Below are positions 1 through 8,918 of a DNA stretch of 64,000 bases, in pieces. A program made the translations under genes and the position numbers. Below the pieces are notes generated by a model. The model was not told the origin of the DNA. It saw only the letters and a list, made by a program, of their open reading frames with translations, and searched no databases. Source of the DNA: CAVPDG01 sp963702535 (GTDB taxonomy: Bacteria > Chloroflexota > Anaerolineae > Anaerolineales > UBA4823); assembly GCA_963702535.1 (NCBI GenBank), contig CAVPDG010000011.1:186001-250000 (forward strand). Direction: 5' to 3'. Position 1 is the stretch's first letter. Every line of letters starts with the position of its first letter.

Positions 1-126
1 GGCGCCGATCTGGATCGGATCTGCTCCCAGATTTTGGAGGTAAAGCGGCTGGAAGGCGAGGAAAGCGCTTTCTCCGAAACCCCAGGTCAGCAATGAGAGC
101 GCAACGAAGATCAGGTCGCGGCTCAT
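1..126 (-). CDS. MFS transporter, N-terminal fragment
   Basis: Only the first 42 codons lie in the window; the gene runs off the left edge. The protein begins MSRDLIFVALSLLTWGFGES and continues into one hydrophobic helix followed by a loop with LYLQNLGADPIQIGA. This layout, a first helix with a conserved Gly-Glu and then a loop before helix 2, is usual for major facilitator superfamily permeases. The ATG overlaps the TGA of the upstream hydrolase gene by four bases (ATGA), so the two are probably cotranscribed and translationally coupled. The substrate cannot be told from this piece. Confidence 0.6.
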   Translation of the reverse strand, partial: MSRDLIFVALSLLTWGFGESAFLAFQPLYLQNLGADPIQIGA

Positions 127-884
127 ACGGGGTGGTTTAGTGTTTGTTGGATAAAATCTGCTGCCGCCTGGAAGACCCGCAAGCGTTCTGGCTCCCGGGT
201 GATCACATGGTTGCTATCTTCTACCCAGAGCATCGATTTGCGCTCAGCGCCCAGTGCGTTGTAGATCGCCAGCATGTTCTCCGGTAGCACGGTTTGATCC
301 TGGTGGGAGTGGATCAGCAAAACAGGCGCCTTGACGTTGATCAGGTTCTCCCGCATTTCCGCCAGCAATAGGCGCAGCTCGATGATGGCGCGGGTGGGAT
401 AACTGGGATAATCCACGTGATCGAGCGCTGCCTGGGGGTTATGCCAGTCCGGGGGTCCTTTTGCCACGCTGGGCTGCAGCCAGCGCAGGAGCTGGATGTA
501 CGGCAAACGGGGATCGTTGGGTGTATCGTATGGGGTGGACATGGCAATTACACCGGCGGCGGGGAGCTGCGCGGCTGCCAGCAAGCAAAGGGCGCCTCCC
601 ATGGAGAGACCCGCTAAAAAGGTGTGCTGGCAAGTGTTGCTCAGGAGATGCCAGCCATCCTCGACCGAGGCAAACCAATCCTGCCAGCGGGCGCGAAGCA
701 TGTCTTCTGGGCGTGTGGCATGGGCTGCCAGGCGGATCCCCAGCACGGAGTAGCCTTGCTGGTTGAGATACTCTCCCATCCAGCGCATTTCTTTGGGCGA
801 GCCCGTGAAACCGTGAACGAGCAGACAGCCTACGGGACCGCCGGGTAGGTAAAATGGTTCAGCGGTTGGAATGAGATAACTCAT
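123..884 (-). CDS. alpha/beta hydrolase, carboxylesterase Est30-like
   Basis: A serine hydrolase of about 253 residues, close to the size of bacterial carboxylesterases and monoacylglycerol lipases. Visible features are the oxyanion-hole segment HGFTGSP near the N-terminus, the nucleophile elbow GLSMGG in the middle, an acidic residue in HSHQDQT and the catalytic His in SNHV near the C-terminus. No signal peptide is seen, so it is probably cytoplasmic. The frame opens further upstream with a GTG at 914, but the ATG at 884 has an AGGGA-type ribosome site and fits the family start, so it is preferred. It lies 37 bases after the M24 peptidase gene and overlaps the MFS gene. The natural ester substrate is unknown. 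Confidence 0.8.
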   Translation of the reverse strand: MSYLIPTAEPFYLPGGPVGCLLVHGFTGSPKEMRWMGEYLNQQGYSVLGIRLAAHATRPEDMLRARWQDWFASVEDGWHLLSNTCQHTFLAGLSMGGALCLLAAAQLPAAGVIAMSTPYDTPNDPRLPYIQLLRWLQPSVAKGPPDWHNPQAALDHVDYPSYPTRAIIELRLLLAEMRENLINVKAPVLLIHSHQDQTVLPENMLAIYNALGAERKSMLWVEDSNHVITREPERLRVFQAAADFIQQTLNHPV

Positions 885-921
885 CTGATCCCTGATGCGA
901 GTAAGACCCAGCACTCAAGCA

Positions 922-2064
922 TTAGCCGATAGTCAGCAGCTCGCGCGGCAGGCTGCTCAGGCAATCGGCTCCGGTTGCAGTGATGAGGACATTGTCTTCG
1001 ATACGGACGCCGTTCCTCTCCGGGATGTAAATACCCGGCTCGATGGTGAAAACCATACCGGGAGCAAGCGCCAGCGGATTGCCTTCCCGGATATAGGGTT
1101 CCTCGTGACTTTCTCTACCCAAACCATGCCCGGTGCGATGGGTAAAGTATTTCCCATAGCCGGCGGCATCGATCACGCTGCGCGCCGCCCGATCGACATC
1201 CTGGGCGAGCACCCCCGGACCGGCAGCGCTTCGCCCGGCGCTGTTAGCCTGCAGGACAATTTCTGCGATGCGCCTGTACTCGGGATCGGGCTCCCCTATA
1301 GCGAAGGTTCGGGTGAGGTCGGAGAAGTAGCCCTGGTAGCTTGCTCCCCAATCGATCACCAGCAGATCCCCTGACTTCAAAGTGAAGTCAGAGGGGGAGG
1401 CGTGCGGATTGGCGCTGTTGGGTCCGGCTGAGACGATTGGGGCGAACGGCAGCTCGGGATCACAGCCAGCCTGGAACAGGCGCTGGACAAGCTCAGAAGC
1501 AACCTGGCGCTCGGTCATGCCTGCTTTGATGACCGGCAGCGTCCCAAGCAGAGCAATTTGTGCGATCTCGACCGCCTTCTTCATGAAAAAAACCTCTTCC
1601 TGGTCTTTGAACAAACGTAAATTGCTCAGGCTCTCCCCGGCGGGGATAAATTGAGCCTGTGAGGCGGCGTTTTGTAAGAGGGCATATTCAAGCACGCGCA
1701 ATTGGCGCGGCTCGATGCCGATTCGCGCCGAGCCAGAGAAGCCCGCCTGTTTGTATCCCTGTTGGAAGGTGGTTGCCCAGGTGTCTGGATCTTCCCCGTA
1801 GGATACTCCCCGGGCGGGGTAGGGCAAACCGGCAAGCTTGGCAAACTCCAGCTCTGGATGAAATACGAGTACGGGGGTGTCTGGCGCAAACATCGCAATC
1901 ACAGGACGCTCGCTCAGATGGAACCTGAGCCCGGTGAGGTATTCGAGCGTGGGTCCCGGGTTTAATGCAATCCCGTCCAGTCCAGATCGGAGCAACGCCT
2001 GGCTCAATTTATCCTGGCGCGCCTGGTACGGCTGAGCCACTGGTTGAGTTGTGGTTTCGGACAT
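922..2064 (-). CDS. M24 family metallopeptidase (Xaa-Pro aminopeptidase / prolidase type)
   Basis: A two-domain aminopeptidase-P or prolidase-type enzyme of about 380 residues that should cleave peptides at X-Pro bonds in the cytoplasm. The C-terminal pita-bread fold shows the expected dinuclear metal ligands: the two Asp residues of DWGASYQGYFSDLTR, the His of HRTGHGLG, and the Glu residues of FTIEPG and of GVRIEDN. The N-terminal creatinase-like domain is present. The frame extends upstream to 2181, but ATG 2064 follows a strong GGAGG ribosome site and removes an unlikely N-terminal tail. A TATAAT lies about 40 bases upstream. Whether it takes dipeptides or longer peptides cannot be decided. 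Confidence 0.85.
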   Translation of the reverse strand: MSETTTQPVAQPYQARQDKLSQALLRSGLDGIALNPGPTLEYLTGLRFHLSERPVIAMFAPDTPVLVFHPELEFAKLAGLPYPARGVSYGEDPDTWATTFQQGYKQAGFSGSARIGIEPRQLRVLEYALLQNAASQAQFIPAGESLSNLRLFKDQEEVFFMKKAVEIAQIALLGTLPVIKAGMTERQVASELVQRLFQAGCDPELPFAPIVSAGPNSANPHASPSDFTLKSGDLLVIDWGASYQGYFSDLTRTFAIGEPDPEYRRIAEIVLQANSAGRSAAGPGVLAQDVDRAARSVIDAAGYGKYFTHRTGHGLGRESHEEPYIREGNPLALAPGMVFTIEPGIYIPERNGVRIEDNVLITATGADCLSSLPRELLTIG

Positions 2065-2103
2065 TCCGCCTCCGGGAGTGTAGGTTTGGAGAAGCTGATA
2101 GAG

Positions 2104-2109
2104 ATTATA
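2104..2109 (-). promoter_or_regulatory. -10 box upstream of the M24 peptidase gene
   Basis: The minus strand reads TATAAT here, 40 bases before the chosen ATG. No good -35 element is seen at 16 to 18 bases, so the assignment rests on the -10 box and its position alone. Confidence 0.35.
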
Positions 2110-2153
2110 GCCTGAAGGCGCTGGAGAGGGTAGCCTTTCAACTGGCGCTTTCC

Positions 2154-2182
2154 TTGACAGCCTGCCTGCCCTCAGATACAAT
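2154..2182 (+). promoter_or_regulatory. sigma-70-type promoter of the first tRNA-Ala gene
   Basis: A consensus TTGACA (2154-2159) and TACAAT (2177-2182) are separated by exactly 17 bases. The tRNA gene begins 18 bases after the -10 box. This is one of the best promoters in the window. Confidence 0.85.
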
Positions 2183-2200
2183 CAGTCCACTTCACGGAGA

Positions 2201-2273
2201 GGGCCTGTAGCGCAGCTGGGAGCGCGCCTCAATCGCACTGAGGAGGCCAGGGGTTCGAATCCCCTCAGGTCCA
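2201..2273 (+). tRNA. tRNA-Ala (anticodon CGC)
   Basis: A complete 73-base cloverleaf: acceptor GGGCCTG pairs with CAGGTCC with one G-U pair, D stem GCGC/GCGC, anticodon stem CCTCA/TGAGG with loop ATCGCAC giving anticodon CGC (reads GCG), and T arm AGGGG-TTCGAAT-CCCCT. The discriminator base is A. The 3' CCA is not encoded, so it must be added by a nucleotidyltransferase such as the one at 35497-38158. Confidence 0.95.
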
Positions 2274-2277
2274 CTTG

Positions 2278-2306
2278 TTGACGATTTTGACCGTTAGGGT
2301 TAAAAT
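2278..2306 (+). promoter_or_regulatory. promoter of the second tRNA-Ala gene
   Basis: TTGACG (2278-2283) and TAAAAT (2301-2306) with a 17-base spacer, placed between the two tRNA genes. The second tRNA starts 18 bases after the -10 box, the same distance as for the first, which supports both assignments. Confidence 0.8.
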
Positions 2307-2323
2307 GTCGGCTGCGAATTGAT

Positions 2324-2396
2324 GGGCCCATAGCGCAGTTGGGAGCGCGTCTCAATGGCATTGAGAAGGTCGAGGGTTCGAATCCCTCTGGGTCCA
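2324..2396 (+). tRNA. tRNA-Ala (anticodon GGC)
   Basis: A 73-base cloverleaf: acceptor GGGCCCA with TGGGTCC, D stem GCGC/GCGC, anticodon stem TCTCA/TGAGA with loop ATGGCAT giving anticodon GGC (reads GCC and GCU), T arm GAGGG-TTCGAAT-CCCTC, discriminator A, no encoded CCA. It closely resembles the first tRNA-Ala, so the pair probably arose by tandem duplication. Confidence 0.95.
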
Positions 2397-2439
2397 CAGT
2401 CGGTTATTCAGCGGTTGGCGTTCGGCGGATATCTGGATC

Positions 2440-2770
2440 AGCGCTGAGAGCTAACTGCTGAGTTCATTAAAGGCGCAAGCAGGAGTAGTAGGTCATCTAC
2501 CAGCGAGCCGGGAGAGCGAGGTGTGAGCCCGGCGAGGTGTGCGTAGAGCACGTGATTTTTGCCAGGACCGAACTCGCCTGCCGCTCTCCGCAAGGAGAGG
2601 CAGCTTCGCCAGTGGATGGGCAGCGGTTGCCTGATAAGCTGGTGGCGGGAATCGCCCGTTAGCGCGATCCAAAGCGGCTCGAAGAGGATGTGTACGCGCC
2701 TGTCGAGCAAGCAGGGTGGTACCGCGAAGCAACCCTTCGTCCCTGTGGGAAGAAGGGTTATTTATTTAAT
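2440..2770 (+). promoter_or_regulatory. T-box leader (leucine) of leuS
   Basis: This roughly 330-base untranslated leader holds the T-box parts in order. A stem I region contains an AGTAGTA-type motif near 2490 and a GGTGTGAG segment near 2519. A specifier loop reads GAA-CTC-GCC with CTC (Leu) at 2573-2575. The conserved antiterminator sequence AGGGTGGTACCGCG lies at 2713-2726, with an intrinsic terminator at 2731-2764 just before leuS. In known T-boxes, uncharged tRNA pairs with the specifier and with the antiterminator bulge and so permits read-through. Here uncharged tRNA-Leu should switch on leuS. No convincing promoter was seen after the tRNA, so read-through from the tRNA promoters is possible. 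Confidence 0.9.
2731..2764 (+). terminator. intrinsic terminator of the leuS T-box
   Basis: AACCCTTC (2731-2738) pairs perfectly with GAAGGGTT (2752-2759) and is followed by a T-rich tail. It overlaps the region that must be free for the alternative antiterminator pairing. Confidence 0.85.
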
Positions 2771-2837
2771 CCGGGGACAAAACGGATTATCCATAGTAAA
2801 CTTGGTGGACAAGAAGAACTACTACCTGGAGTAAGTC

Positions 2838-5288
2838 ATGGCACAACAACGCCCGTACATTCCATCTGAGATCGAACCGAAGTGGCAGGCACGCTGGGAA
2901 GCTGACGGTTTGTATCATTCTAATATTGATCCCGGTAAAACCAAATATTACGCACTAACCATGCTCCCGTATCCTTCCGGTGACCTTCATATTGGTCACT
3001 GGTATGCGATGACACCATCCGATGCCCGCGCCCGTTATATGCGCATGCGCGGGTACAATGTGCTCTTCCCCATGGGCTTCGATGCCTTCGGACTGCCCGC
3101 AGAAAATGCAGCGATCCGCCGGCGTATCCACCCGAAAGAATGGACGTACGCCAATATCGACCGCATGCGCACGCAGCTCAAGAGCATGGGCGCCATGTTC
3201 GATTGGCGTCGGGAAGCTGTTTCCTGCGACCCTGAATATTACCGCTGGTCGCAATGGTATTTCACCCAGCTGCACCAGCACAACCTTGCCTACCGGAAAA
3301 TGTCTCCGGTGGATTGGTGTCCTAACTGCAATACAACCCTGGCGCGCGAGCAGGTGTGGGGCGATGACCGGCACTGCGAGCGTTGCGGTACTCCGGTCAT
3401 CAAAAAGGACCTGGAGCAGTGGTTCTTTCGCACTACGAACTACGCCGATGAGTTGTTGGACTTCTCGAATGCAGACTGGCCCGAACGCGTCAAAACTTTA
3501 CAGACCAACTGGATCGGTCGCTCCGAAGGCGCGTACGTCACTTTCCGTACCGAGCAGGGCGATCCGTTGGAAATCTTTACCACCCGCCCCGATACATTAT
3601 GGGGAGCCACATTCATGGTTCTGGCTCCAGAGCATCCCCTGGTTGAGAAAGTCACGCCTGCCGCGCAGAGACCCGTAGTCGATGATTACATCGGACAGGC
3701 GGTGCGCCAAACGGATATCCAGCGCGAAGCTGCGGATAAAGACAAGACGGGTGTATTCACCGGTGGATACGCAATCAATCCGGTAAACCAGGAAAGGATA
3801 CCGATCTGGATCGCTGACTATGTCTTAATGACTTACGGAACGGGAGCCATCATGGCTGTGCCGGCGCACGACCAGCGTGATTTTGAGTTCGCTCGAAAAT
3901 ACAACCTGGAAGTGCGAGTCGTCGTCCAACCGGAGGGCATGGCGCCGCTGGACGGGGCGAGCATGCCTGAATCCGTACCGGCGTTCGGGAGGATGGTTAA
4001 TTCTGGACCACTCAGCGGCACCCCAGGCGAGCAAGCTTTTGAGCGCACGCTGGCTTACCTGGAAGAAGGCACGATCGGGAAGCGTGCGGTGAACTACCGA
4101 TTGCGGGACTGGTTGATCTCTCGCCAGCGCTACTGGGGGGCGCCAATACCGATCATTTACTGCGCGGAGCACGGCGCTGTGGATGTGCTCGACGAGCAGC
4201 TACCGGTCTTATTGCCGGATGACGTGGAGTGGCTGCCAACGGGCGAATCGCCTCTGAAGCTGCATCCCTCCTGGAAATTTACCACTTGCCCGGTCTGCGG
4301 TGCTCCAGCAGAACGCGAGACGGATACCATGGATACTTTTATGTGTTCCTCCTGGTATCACTTGCGTTACCTGAGCCCGCATTACGATAAGTATCCTTTT
4401 GATCCTGCAGAGTATGCTTACTGGATGCCGGTAGATACCTATACGGGCGGCATCGAACATGCGACCATGCACCTGATCTATACCCGCTTTTTCCACAAAG
4501 CTTGCCGCGATATGGGCATTGGCAGCGGACCCGAGCCGATGACCCGGCTTCGCAACCAGGGGATTGTGCTCGGAGAAGACGGGGAGAAGATGTCCAAGAG
4601 CCGGGGGAATGTCGTCTCGCCGGATGACCTGGTCGGCCGATACGGAGCGGATACCGTGCGGGCTTATCTGATGTTCTTTGCCCGTTGGGATATGGGCGCG
4701 CCCTGGAACAGCAGCGGCATCGAGGGTACAGTGCGTTGGATTCGCCGGGTTTGGACGCTCGTTAATGAGCCATCACCCAGGGGGCATGCAGCTCCAGAGG
4801 TCTTGACCGCGCTGAGGCGCAAGTTGCACCAGACCTTGCGCCAGGTGACCCACGATTTCGAGACATTTGAATTCAACACGATTGTCTCGGGATTGATGGA
4901 ATTACTCAATGAGATGGCGCGGGCGCGCGAGCAAGGGGCATCGGGCACGCCTGAATGGGATGAAGCCCTGGATATCTATTTGCGCATGCTGGCGCCGGTT
5001 GCGCCGCATATCGCCGAGGAGCTATGGGCAGAGCTCGGTAAACCGTATTCCGTACATACACAACCCTGGCCTGCCGTTGATGATGCAGCCGCTGCCGAGG
5101 ATATGGTCACGCTGGTTATCCAGGTGAACGGAAAGCTACGTGACCGCATCGAAGTGCCCATCACGACAGGCGAAGATGAGGTAAAGGCGCTTGCCCTGGC
5201 AAGCCCCTCGGTCAAGAAACACCTCGGCAACCAGGCGCCGCGCAAGGTTATTGTGGTGGCTGGCAAGCTGGTCAATATTGTGCTATAG
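2838..5288 (+). CDS. leuS: leucyl-tRNA synthetase
   Basis: A class I aminoacyl-tRNA synthetase of 816 residues, the usual length for bacterial LeuRS, which charges tRNA-Leu. The nucleotide-binding HIGH signature is seen in DLHIGHWYAM (residues about 50-60) and the KMSKS loop in EKMSKSRGNVV (residues about 580-590). A Cys-containing insert (CPNCNT and CERCG near residues 160-180) resembles a zinc module, and the large editing domain CP1 lies between. The C-terminus ends with the usual small domain (KLVNIVL). ATG 2838 follows a GGAG ribosome site and the T-box leader, which explains its regulation by uncharged tRNA-Leu. No frame break is seen. Confidence 0.98.
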   Translation: MAQQRPYIPSEIEPKWQARWEADGLYHSNIDPGKTKYYALTMLPYPSGDLHIGHWYAMTPSDARARYMRMRGYNVLFPMGFDAFGLPAENAAIRRRIHPKEWTYANIDRMRTQLKSMGAMFDWRREAVSCDPEYYRWSQWYFTQLHQHNLAYRKMSPVDWCPNCNTTLAREQVWGDDRHCERCGTPVIKKDLEQWFFRTTNYADELLDFSNADWPERVKTLQTNWIGRSEGAYVTFRTEQGDPLEIFTTRPDTLWGATFMVLAPEHPLVEKVTPAAQRPVVDDYIGQAVRQTDIQREAADKDKTGVFTGGYAINPVNQERIPIWIADYVLMTYGTGAIMAVPAHDQRDFEFARKYNLEVRVVVQPEGMAPLDGASMPESVPAFGRMVNSGPLSGTPGEQAFERTLAYLEEGTIGKRAVNYRLRDWLISRQRYWGAPIPIIYCAEHGAVDVLDEQLPVLLPDDVEWLPTGESPLKLHPSWKFTTCPVCGAPAERETDTMDTFMCSSWYHLRYLSPHYDKYPFDPAEYAYWMPVDTYTGGIEHATMHLIYTRFFHKACRDMGIGSGPEPMTRLRNQGIVLGEDGEKMSKSRGNVVSPDDLVGRYGADTVRAYLMFFARWDMGAPWNSSGIEGTVRWIRRVWTLVNEPSPRGHAAPEVLTALRRKLHQTLRQVTHDFETFEFNTIVSGLMELLNEMARAREQGASGTPEWDEALDIYLRMLAPVAPHIAEELWAELGKPYSVHTQPWPAVDDAAAAEDMVTLVIQVNGKLRDRIEVPITTGEDEVKALALASPSVKKHLGNQAPRKVIVVAGKLVNIVL

Positions 5289-5329
5289 AATTAAAACCAG
5301 TAAGCCCGGCGAGCAGGCGGAGCGTCAAC

Positions 5330-6013
5330 ATGCGGCTTGAAGATCTGAACTGGCTAGACGTCCAGAGCTACCTCGAGAAGGACGACCGGCTGATTTTCAT
5401 CATCGGCGCCTGCGAGCAGCACGCCTACCTGAGCTTGCTCAGCGATGTTAAGATCCCGCAAGCGTTGGCGGATGCTGCCAGCCAGCGGTGCAACGTGCTG
5501 GTGGCGCCGCCGGTGAATTTTGGCTGTTCCCCCTACTTTCTAAAGTATCCCGGCACTTTGAGCCTGCGCGCTGGCACCTTGCTGGATATCATCGAAGACC
5601 TCGCCAACTCTGCATATGGGCAGGGTTTCCGGCGCATGTTGTTTATCAATGGTCATGGTGGCAATGACCTCGGGCGCACTCGCTTGTACGAGCTCGCTAA
5701 CCAGCACGCAGATCTCAAAATTCGTTGGTACTCGTGGTGGCTGGCAAACAGTGTCAGCCTGGTTGCTCAAAAACATGGCATCAAACCAGCCCATGCAAAC
5801 TGGCTGGAGGCGTTTCCGTTTACAAAGGTAAGTGATAACCCGCAGGGCGAGAAAGCCCCGCCGCAGGTGCCAGGTCTGGTTGGGGCGGAGCAAGCCCGGA
5901 CCTTGTACGGTGACGGATCATTTGGCGGGCAATACGAGGTTAGTAGCGAGATCATGGCTGAGGTGTTCGATGCTGCCCTGTTCGATATCCTGCAGCTGCT
6001 CGAATTTGATTAA
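5330..6013 (+). CDS. creatininase family protein
   Basis: A 227-residue protein of the creatinine amidohydrolase fold. Members are metal-dependent amidohydrolases that include creatininase, formamide hydrolases of cofactor pathways and peptide-maturation proteins such as MftE. Visible ligands are the Glu and His of GACEQHAYL (residues about 26-34), the Asp of LLSDVKIP and the His and Gly of NGHGGND (residues about 106-112). The N-terminal motif departs from the common EQHGPHLP form. It starts 41 bases after leuS and may be cotranscribed with it. The substrate is unknown; no mycofactocin or riboflavin-type neighbours are present. Confidence 0.75.
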   Translation: MRLEDLNWLDVQSYLEKDDRLIFIIGACEQHAYLSLLSDVKIPQALADAASQRCNVLVAPPVNFGCSPYFLKYPGTLSLRAGTLLDIIEDLANSAYGQGFRRMLFINGHGGNDLGRTRLYELANQHADLKIRWYSWWLANSVSLVAQKHGIKPAHANWLEAFPFTKVSDNPQGEKAPPQVPGLVGAEQARTLYGDGSFGGQYEVSSEIMAEVFDAALFDILQLLEFD

Positions 6014-6105
6014 GTTCTATCCGAAATGATGGGACAAAATTGGAGCCCCTCGAATTTTCGACAGGCTAAAGAAGACAAAATGAAGATCAAAAAGGATGTG
6101 CACCC

Positions 6106-6492
6106 ATGATGGCTAAAAAAGAGGTTGTCGTGTGCGCTGACGCGCCAAAACCGATCGGACCTTATTCCGTAGCGATCAAGGTTGGCGATCTGGTGTTCAC
6201 AGCCGGGCAGACGGGGCTGGATCCCAAAACGAATGAGCTGGCGCCGGGAGGCGTTGAAGCTGAGACGCGCCAGGTGCTGACGAATATCCAGCATGTGCTG
6301 GAAGCGGCAGGCACCTCCCTGGATCGGGTGGTGAAGACGACCGTCTTCTTGCGCGATATGAACGATTTCTCGAAGATGAACGCCATTTACGCGGAGTTCT
6401 TCAATCAGGTTTATCCGGCTCGCACAACCGTGCAGGCGATCGTGCCACGCAACGGCGCGGTTGAGATTGAAGTCATCGCGGCGCTCCCCTAG
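6106..6492 (+). CDS. ridA: RidA family enamine/imine deaminase
   Basis: A 128-residue member of the YjgF/YER057c/UK114 family, which hydrolyses reactive 2-aminoacrylate and related enamines formed by PLP enzymes. The family pattern is clear: APKPIGPYS near the N-terminus, FTAGQTGLDP, and the C-terminal PARTTVQAIVPRNGAVEIEV, which holds the conserved Arg that binds the substrate carboxylate. The family is normally a homotrimer in the cytoplasm. Two ATG codons are adjacent (6106 and 6109), so the start is uncertain by one codon. The D-cysteine desulfhydrase at 13127 and TrpB2 at 48304 are PLP enzymes that could feed it, but the link is only inferred. Confidence 0.93.
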   Translation: MMAKKEVVVCADAPKPIGPYSVAIKVGDLVFTAGQTGLDPKTNELAPGGVEAETRQVLTNIQHVLEAAGTSLDRVVKTTVFLRDMNDFSKMNAIYAEFFNQVYPARTTVQAIVPRNGAVEIEVIAALP

Positions 6493-6494
6493 CT

Positions 6495-7492
6495 ATGCCT
6501 GTAGTTTCAGTCGTTGTGCCATGTTACAATGAACAAGACACGATCGGCTTATTATTAGCTGCGATTTATAAGCAGACAGTTCCTCGCACTGAGCTAGAGG
6601 TTGTCATTGCGGATGGGATGTCAACGGATGACACCCGGGCTAAAATCACGGAGTTCGTTGGCTCACACCAGGATTTGCTGGTGAGGATCGTGGATAATCC
6701 TAAAAAAAACCATCCCCTCCGGACTGAACATTGCAATTGGGGCAGCCGGTGGGGAGTTTATTGTCCGGCTGGATGCACATTCGATCCCCTATCCGGATTA
6801 TGTCGAACGTTGTGTTGCTGCGCTGAGAGACGGGCTGGGTGATAACGTGGGCGGCGTCTGGGAAATCCAGACCCGGAGGAAATGATCGGATCGCTCGTGT
6901 CATTGCTGTGGCAGCCGCGCACCCATTGGGTGTTGGAGATGCCCGTTATCGCCTCGGTGGCGTTCCGCAAGTGGTGGATACGGTGCCATTTGGCGCATTC
7001 CGCAAGGATTTGGTCGGGCGTATTGGGTTATACGATGAAACTCTCCTGACAAATGAAGATTATGAGTTTAATGTCCGCATCCGCCAGGCGGGAGGGCAGA
7101 TCTGGTTTGATCCGCAAATTCGCTCGATCTACTTCTCCAGGGCAAATCTGCGCCAATTATTAACCCAATACTGGCGATACGGATTTTGGAAAGGCAGGAT
7201 GATCCGCCGCTATCCCCACACACTGCGCTGGCGGCAGTTGCTGCCGCCGTTGTTCATTCTTGGTATACTCAGTCTCGCCATGTTATCCTGGTTTGTCCCG
7301 GCGCTGGGGTGGGTTTTAATCACTCTCCTCGGGTTCTATCTCTTGGTTCTGGTAATGGCGGGTATCCGGGCGGCATGGACGAAACACGATGGGCTGCTGG
7401 TTTTAGGCTTGCCGCTCGCGATTGGTTGCATGCATTTCGCATGGGGTGGCGCATTTTTGTGGAGTTTTCTTAGGAAGCCGGCTAATCGATGA
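6495..7492 (+). CDS. family 2 glycosyltransferase, membrane-bound (two frame breaks)
   Basis: A GT2 enzyme that should add a sugar to a lipid-linked saccharide at the membrane. The N-terminus shows VSVVVPCYNEQDTI and an ADGMSTDDT segment, then RLDAHS as the acidic nucleotide-sugar motif, and a middle region AAAHPLGVGDARYR. Two hydrophobic helices near the C-terminus fit a membrane anchor. The frame is broken twice. An A8 run (6702-6709), probably A7, shifts it once, and an extra base at about 6871 shifts it again; removing both gives 331 residues. The stop overlaps the ATG of the next gene (ATGA), so they form an operon for surface polysaccharide assembly. Confidence 0.85.
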
Positions 7493-8917
7493 GTTTGTCT
7501 GCAAAACATTATCGCAAGTCAGATCCCTGGAGGCTGAGGATCGGGGAGCGGCGGATTGTATTACTGACCGGCGACCTGATCGCTGCTCTGATTACGCTGG
7601 GGGTGGCGCTGTATGTGTGGGGGAGCCGGTTGCGCTTTATTCAATTCGACGTGGAATTCCTGCGGCAGCGGGTCCCAATCTGGTTTTATCTTCTTCCACT
7701 GATCTGGGTCATATTGCTGCTGGATCTCTACGATGTTCATCGCGCCGGAAACTGGGGCAGGACGGTGCGCGGCATTATCGGGGCAGCCGCAGTAGCATTC
7801 GGGTTGTACCTGGTCTTTTATTTCTTTTACCCGGATTTACTGCCGCGGGTGAGCGTCGGCTTATATATCATCCTGGTATCTTTACTAACCTTAATCTGGC
7901 GCCGGATGTATATCCGCATCTTTGCAGCCCCGCAGTTTATGCGGCGTGTGCTGCTTGTGGGCGGCGGCAAAGGCGGGCAGAACTTATTGAAGATGATCAA
8001 CGACCTTTGGCCCCCACCGTTTTATCCTTGCCGGGATCATCGACGATGATCCCCAAAAATTGAACACTGAGATTGAGGGGTATAAGGTTTTTGGCAACAG
8101 CGAGAACCTGATTTCCATCATCGAAGAGCAGAATATCTCCGATATCATCGTCGCGATTACGGGTCAGATTCAGAGCGGGATGTTTCAATCTTTATTGGAA
8201 GCCCAGGAACGTGGTGTGGATATTCTCCGCATGCCTCGCGTCTTTGAAAATCTGGTCGGTCGGGTGCCGATTATGTTATTGGAAGCCGATTGGGTGATCC
8301 GCTCCTTTGTAGACGAGGTAAACTCCAACCAATTCTACGAGATGATGAAACGGTTGATGGATATTATGGGTGGATTGGTGGGCATATTCTTCCTGGTGAT
8401 CCTCTTCCCTTTCATCAGCCTGGCGATTTTCCTGGATGATGGAAGACCCATATTCTATAAACAGGTCCGCACAGGAAGAGGTGGTCAATCTTACGAGATG
8501 ATCAAGTTCAGGACCATGCGCGTCAATGCTGAAGCGGATGGCATGCCAAAATGGGCGACAGAGTCGGATGAACGGGCTACCAGGGCAGGGCGATTTCTAA
8601 GAAAAACCCATATGGATGAGCTGCCACAATTCATCAATGTCTTGCGCGGCGAGATGAGCCTCGTCGGTCCACGGGCTGAGCGTCCCGAGCTGGTGAGCTA
8701 CTTCCAGCACCAGGTGCCTTTCTACCGGGCGCGCTTGTTAGTGCGACCCGGGATAACCGGGTGGGCGCAAGTCAACTTCGGTTACGCCTCATCCATCGAA
8801 GATACGATCATCAAGCTTGAGTATGATTTATACTATATCAAGCACCGCAGCCTGATCCTCGATTTACTGATCTTGTTGCGCACGCCGGCAACCGTCTTCG
8901 GGCTGCGGGGTAGATGA
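7489..8917 (+). CDS. polyprenyl glycosylphosphotransferase for exopolysaccharide (one frame break)
   Basis: A WbaP/CpsE-type initiating enzyme that moves a sugar-1-phosphate from a nucleotide sugar to undecaprenyl phosphate. Several N-terminal membrane helices are followed by a nucleotide-binding-like region (VLLVGGGKGGQN, then ILAGIIDDDPQ after correction) and another membrane helix near residue 300. The C-terminal catalytic domain shows YKQVRTGRGG, FKFRTM as IKFRTMRVNA, RKTHMDELPQF, and LVGPRAERPE with RPGITGWAQVN. A T4 run at 8020-8023 carries one base too many. With it corrected the protein is 475 residues, normal for the family. It starts within the end of the glycosyltransferase gene. 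Confidence 0.88.
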
Positions 8918-8918
8918 T

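Noticed and set aside
895..1374. Open frame on the plus strand opposite the M24 peptidase
   Set aside because: It lies wholly inside a well-supported minus-strand gene, has no ribosome site and resembles no family; it is a shadow of the real codons.
6700..6712. A8 run in the glycosyltransferase gene as a programmed frameshift site
   Set aside because: The same kind of +1 break occurs in many unrelated genes, often without slippery sequence, and this gene has a second break at about 6871. A common sequencing cause is simpler.
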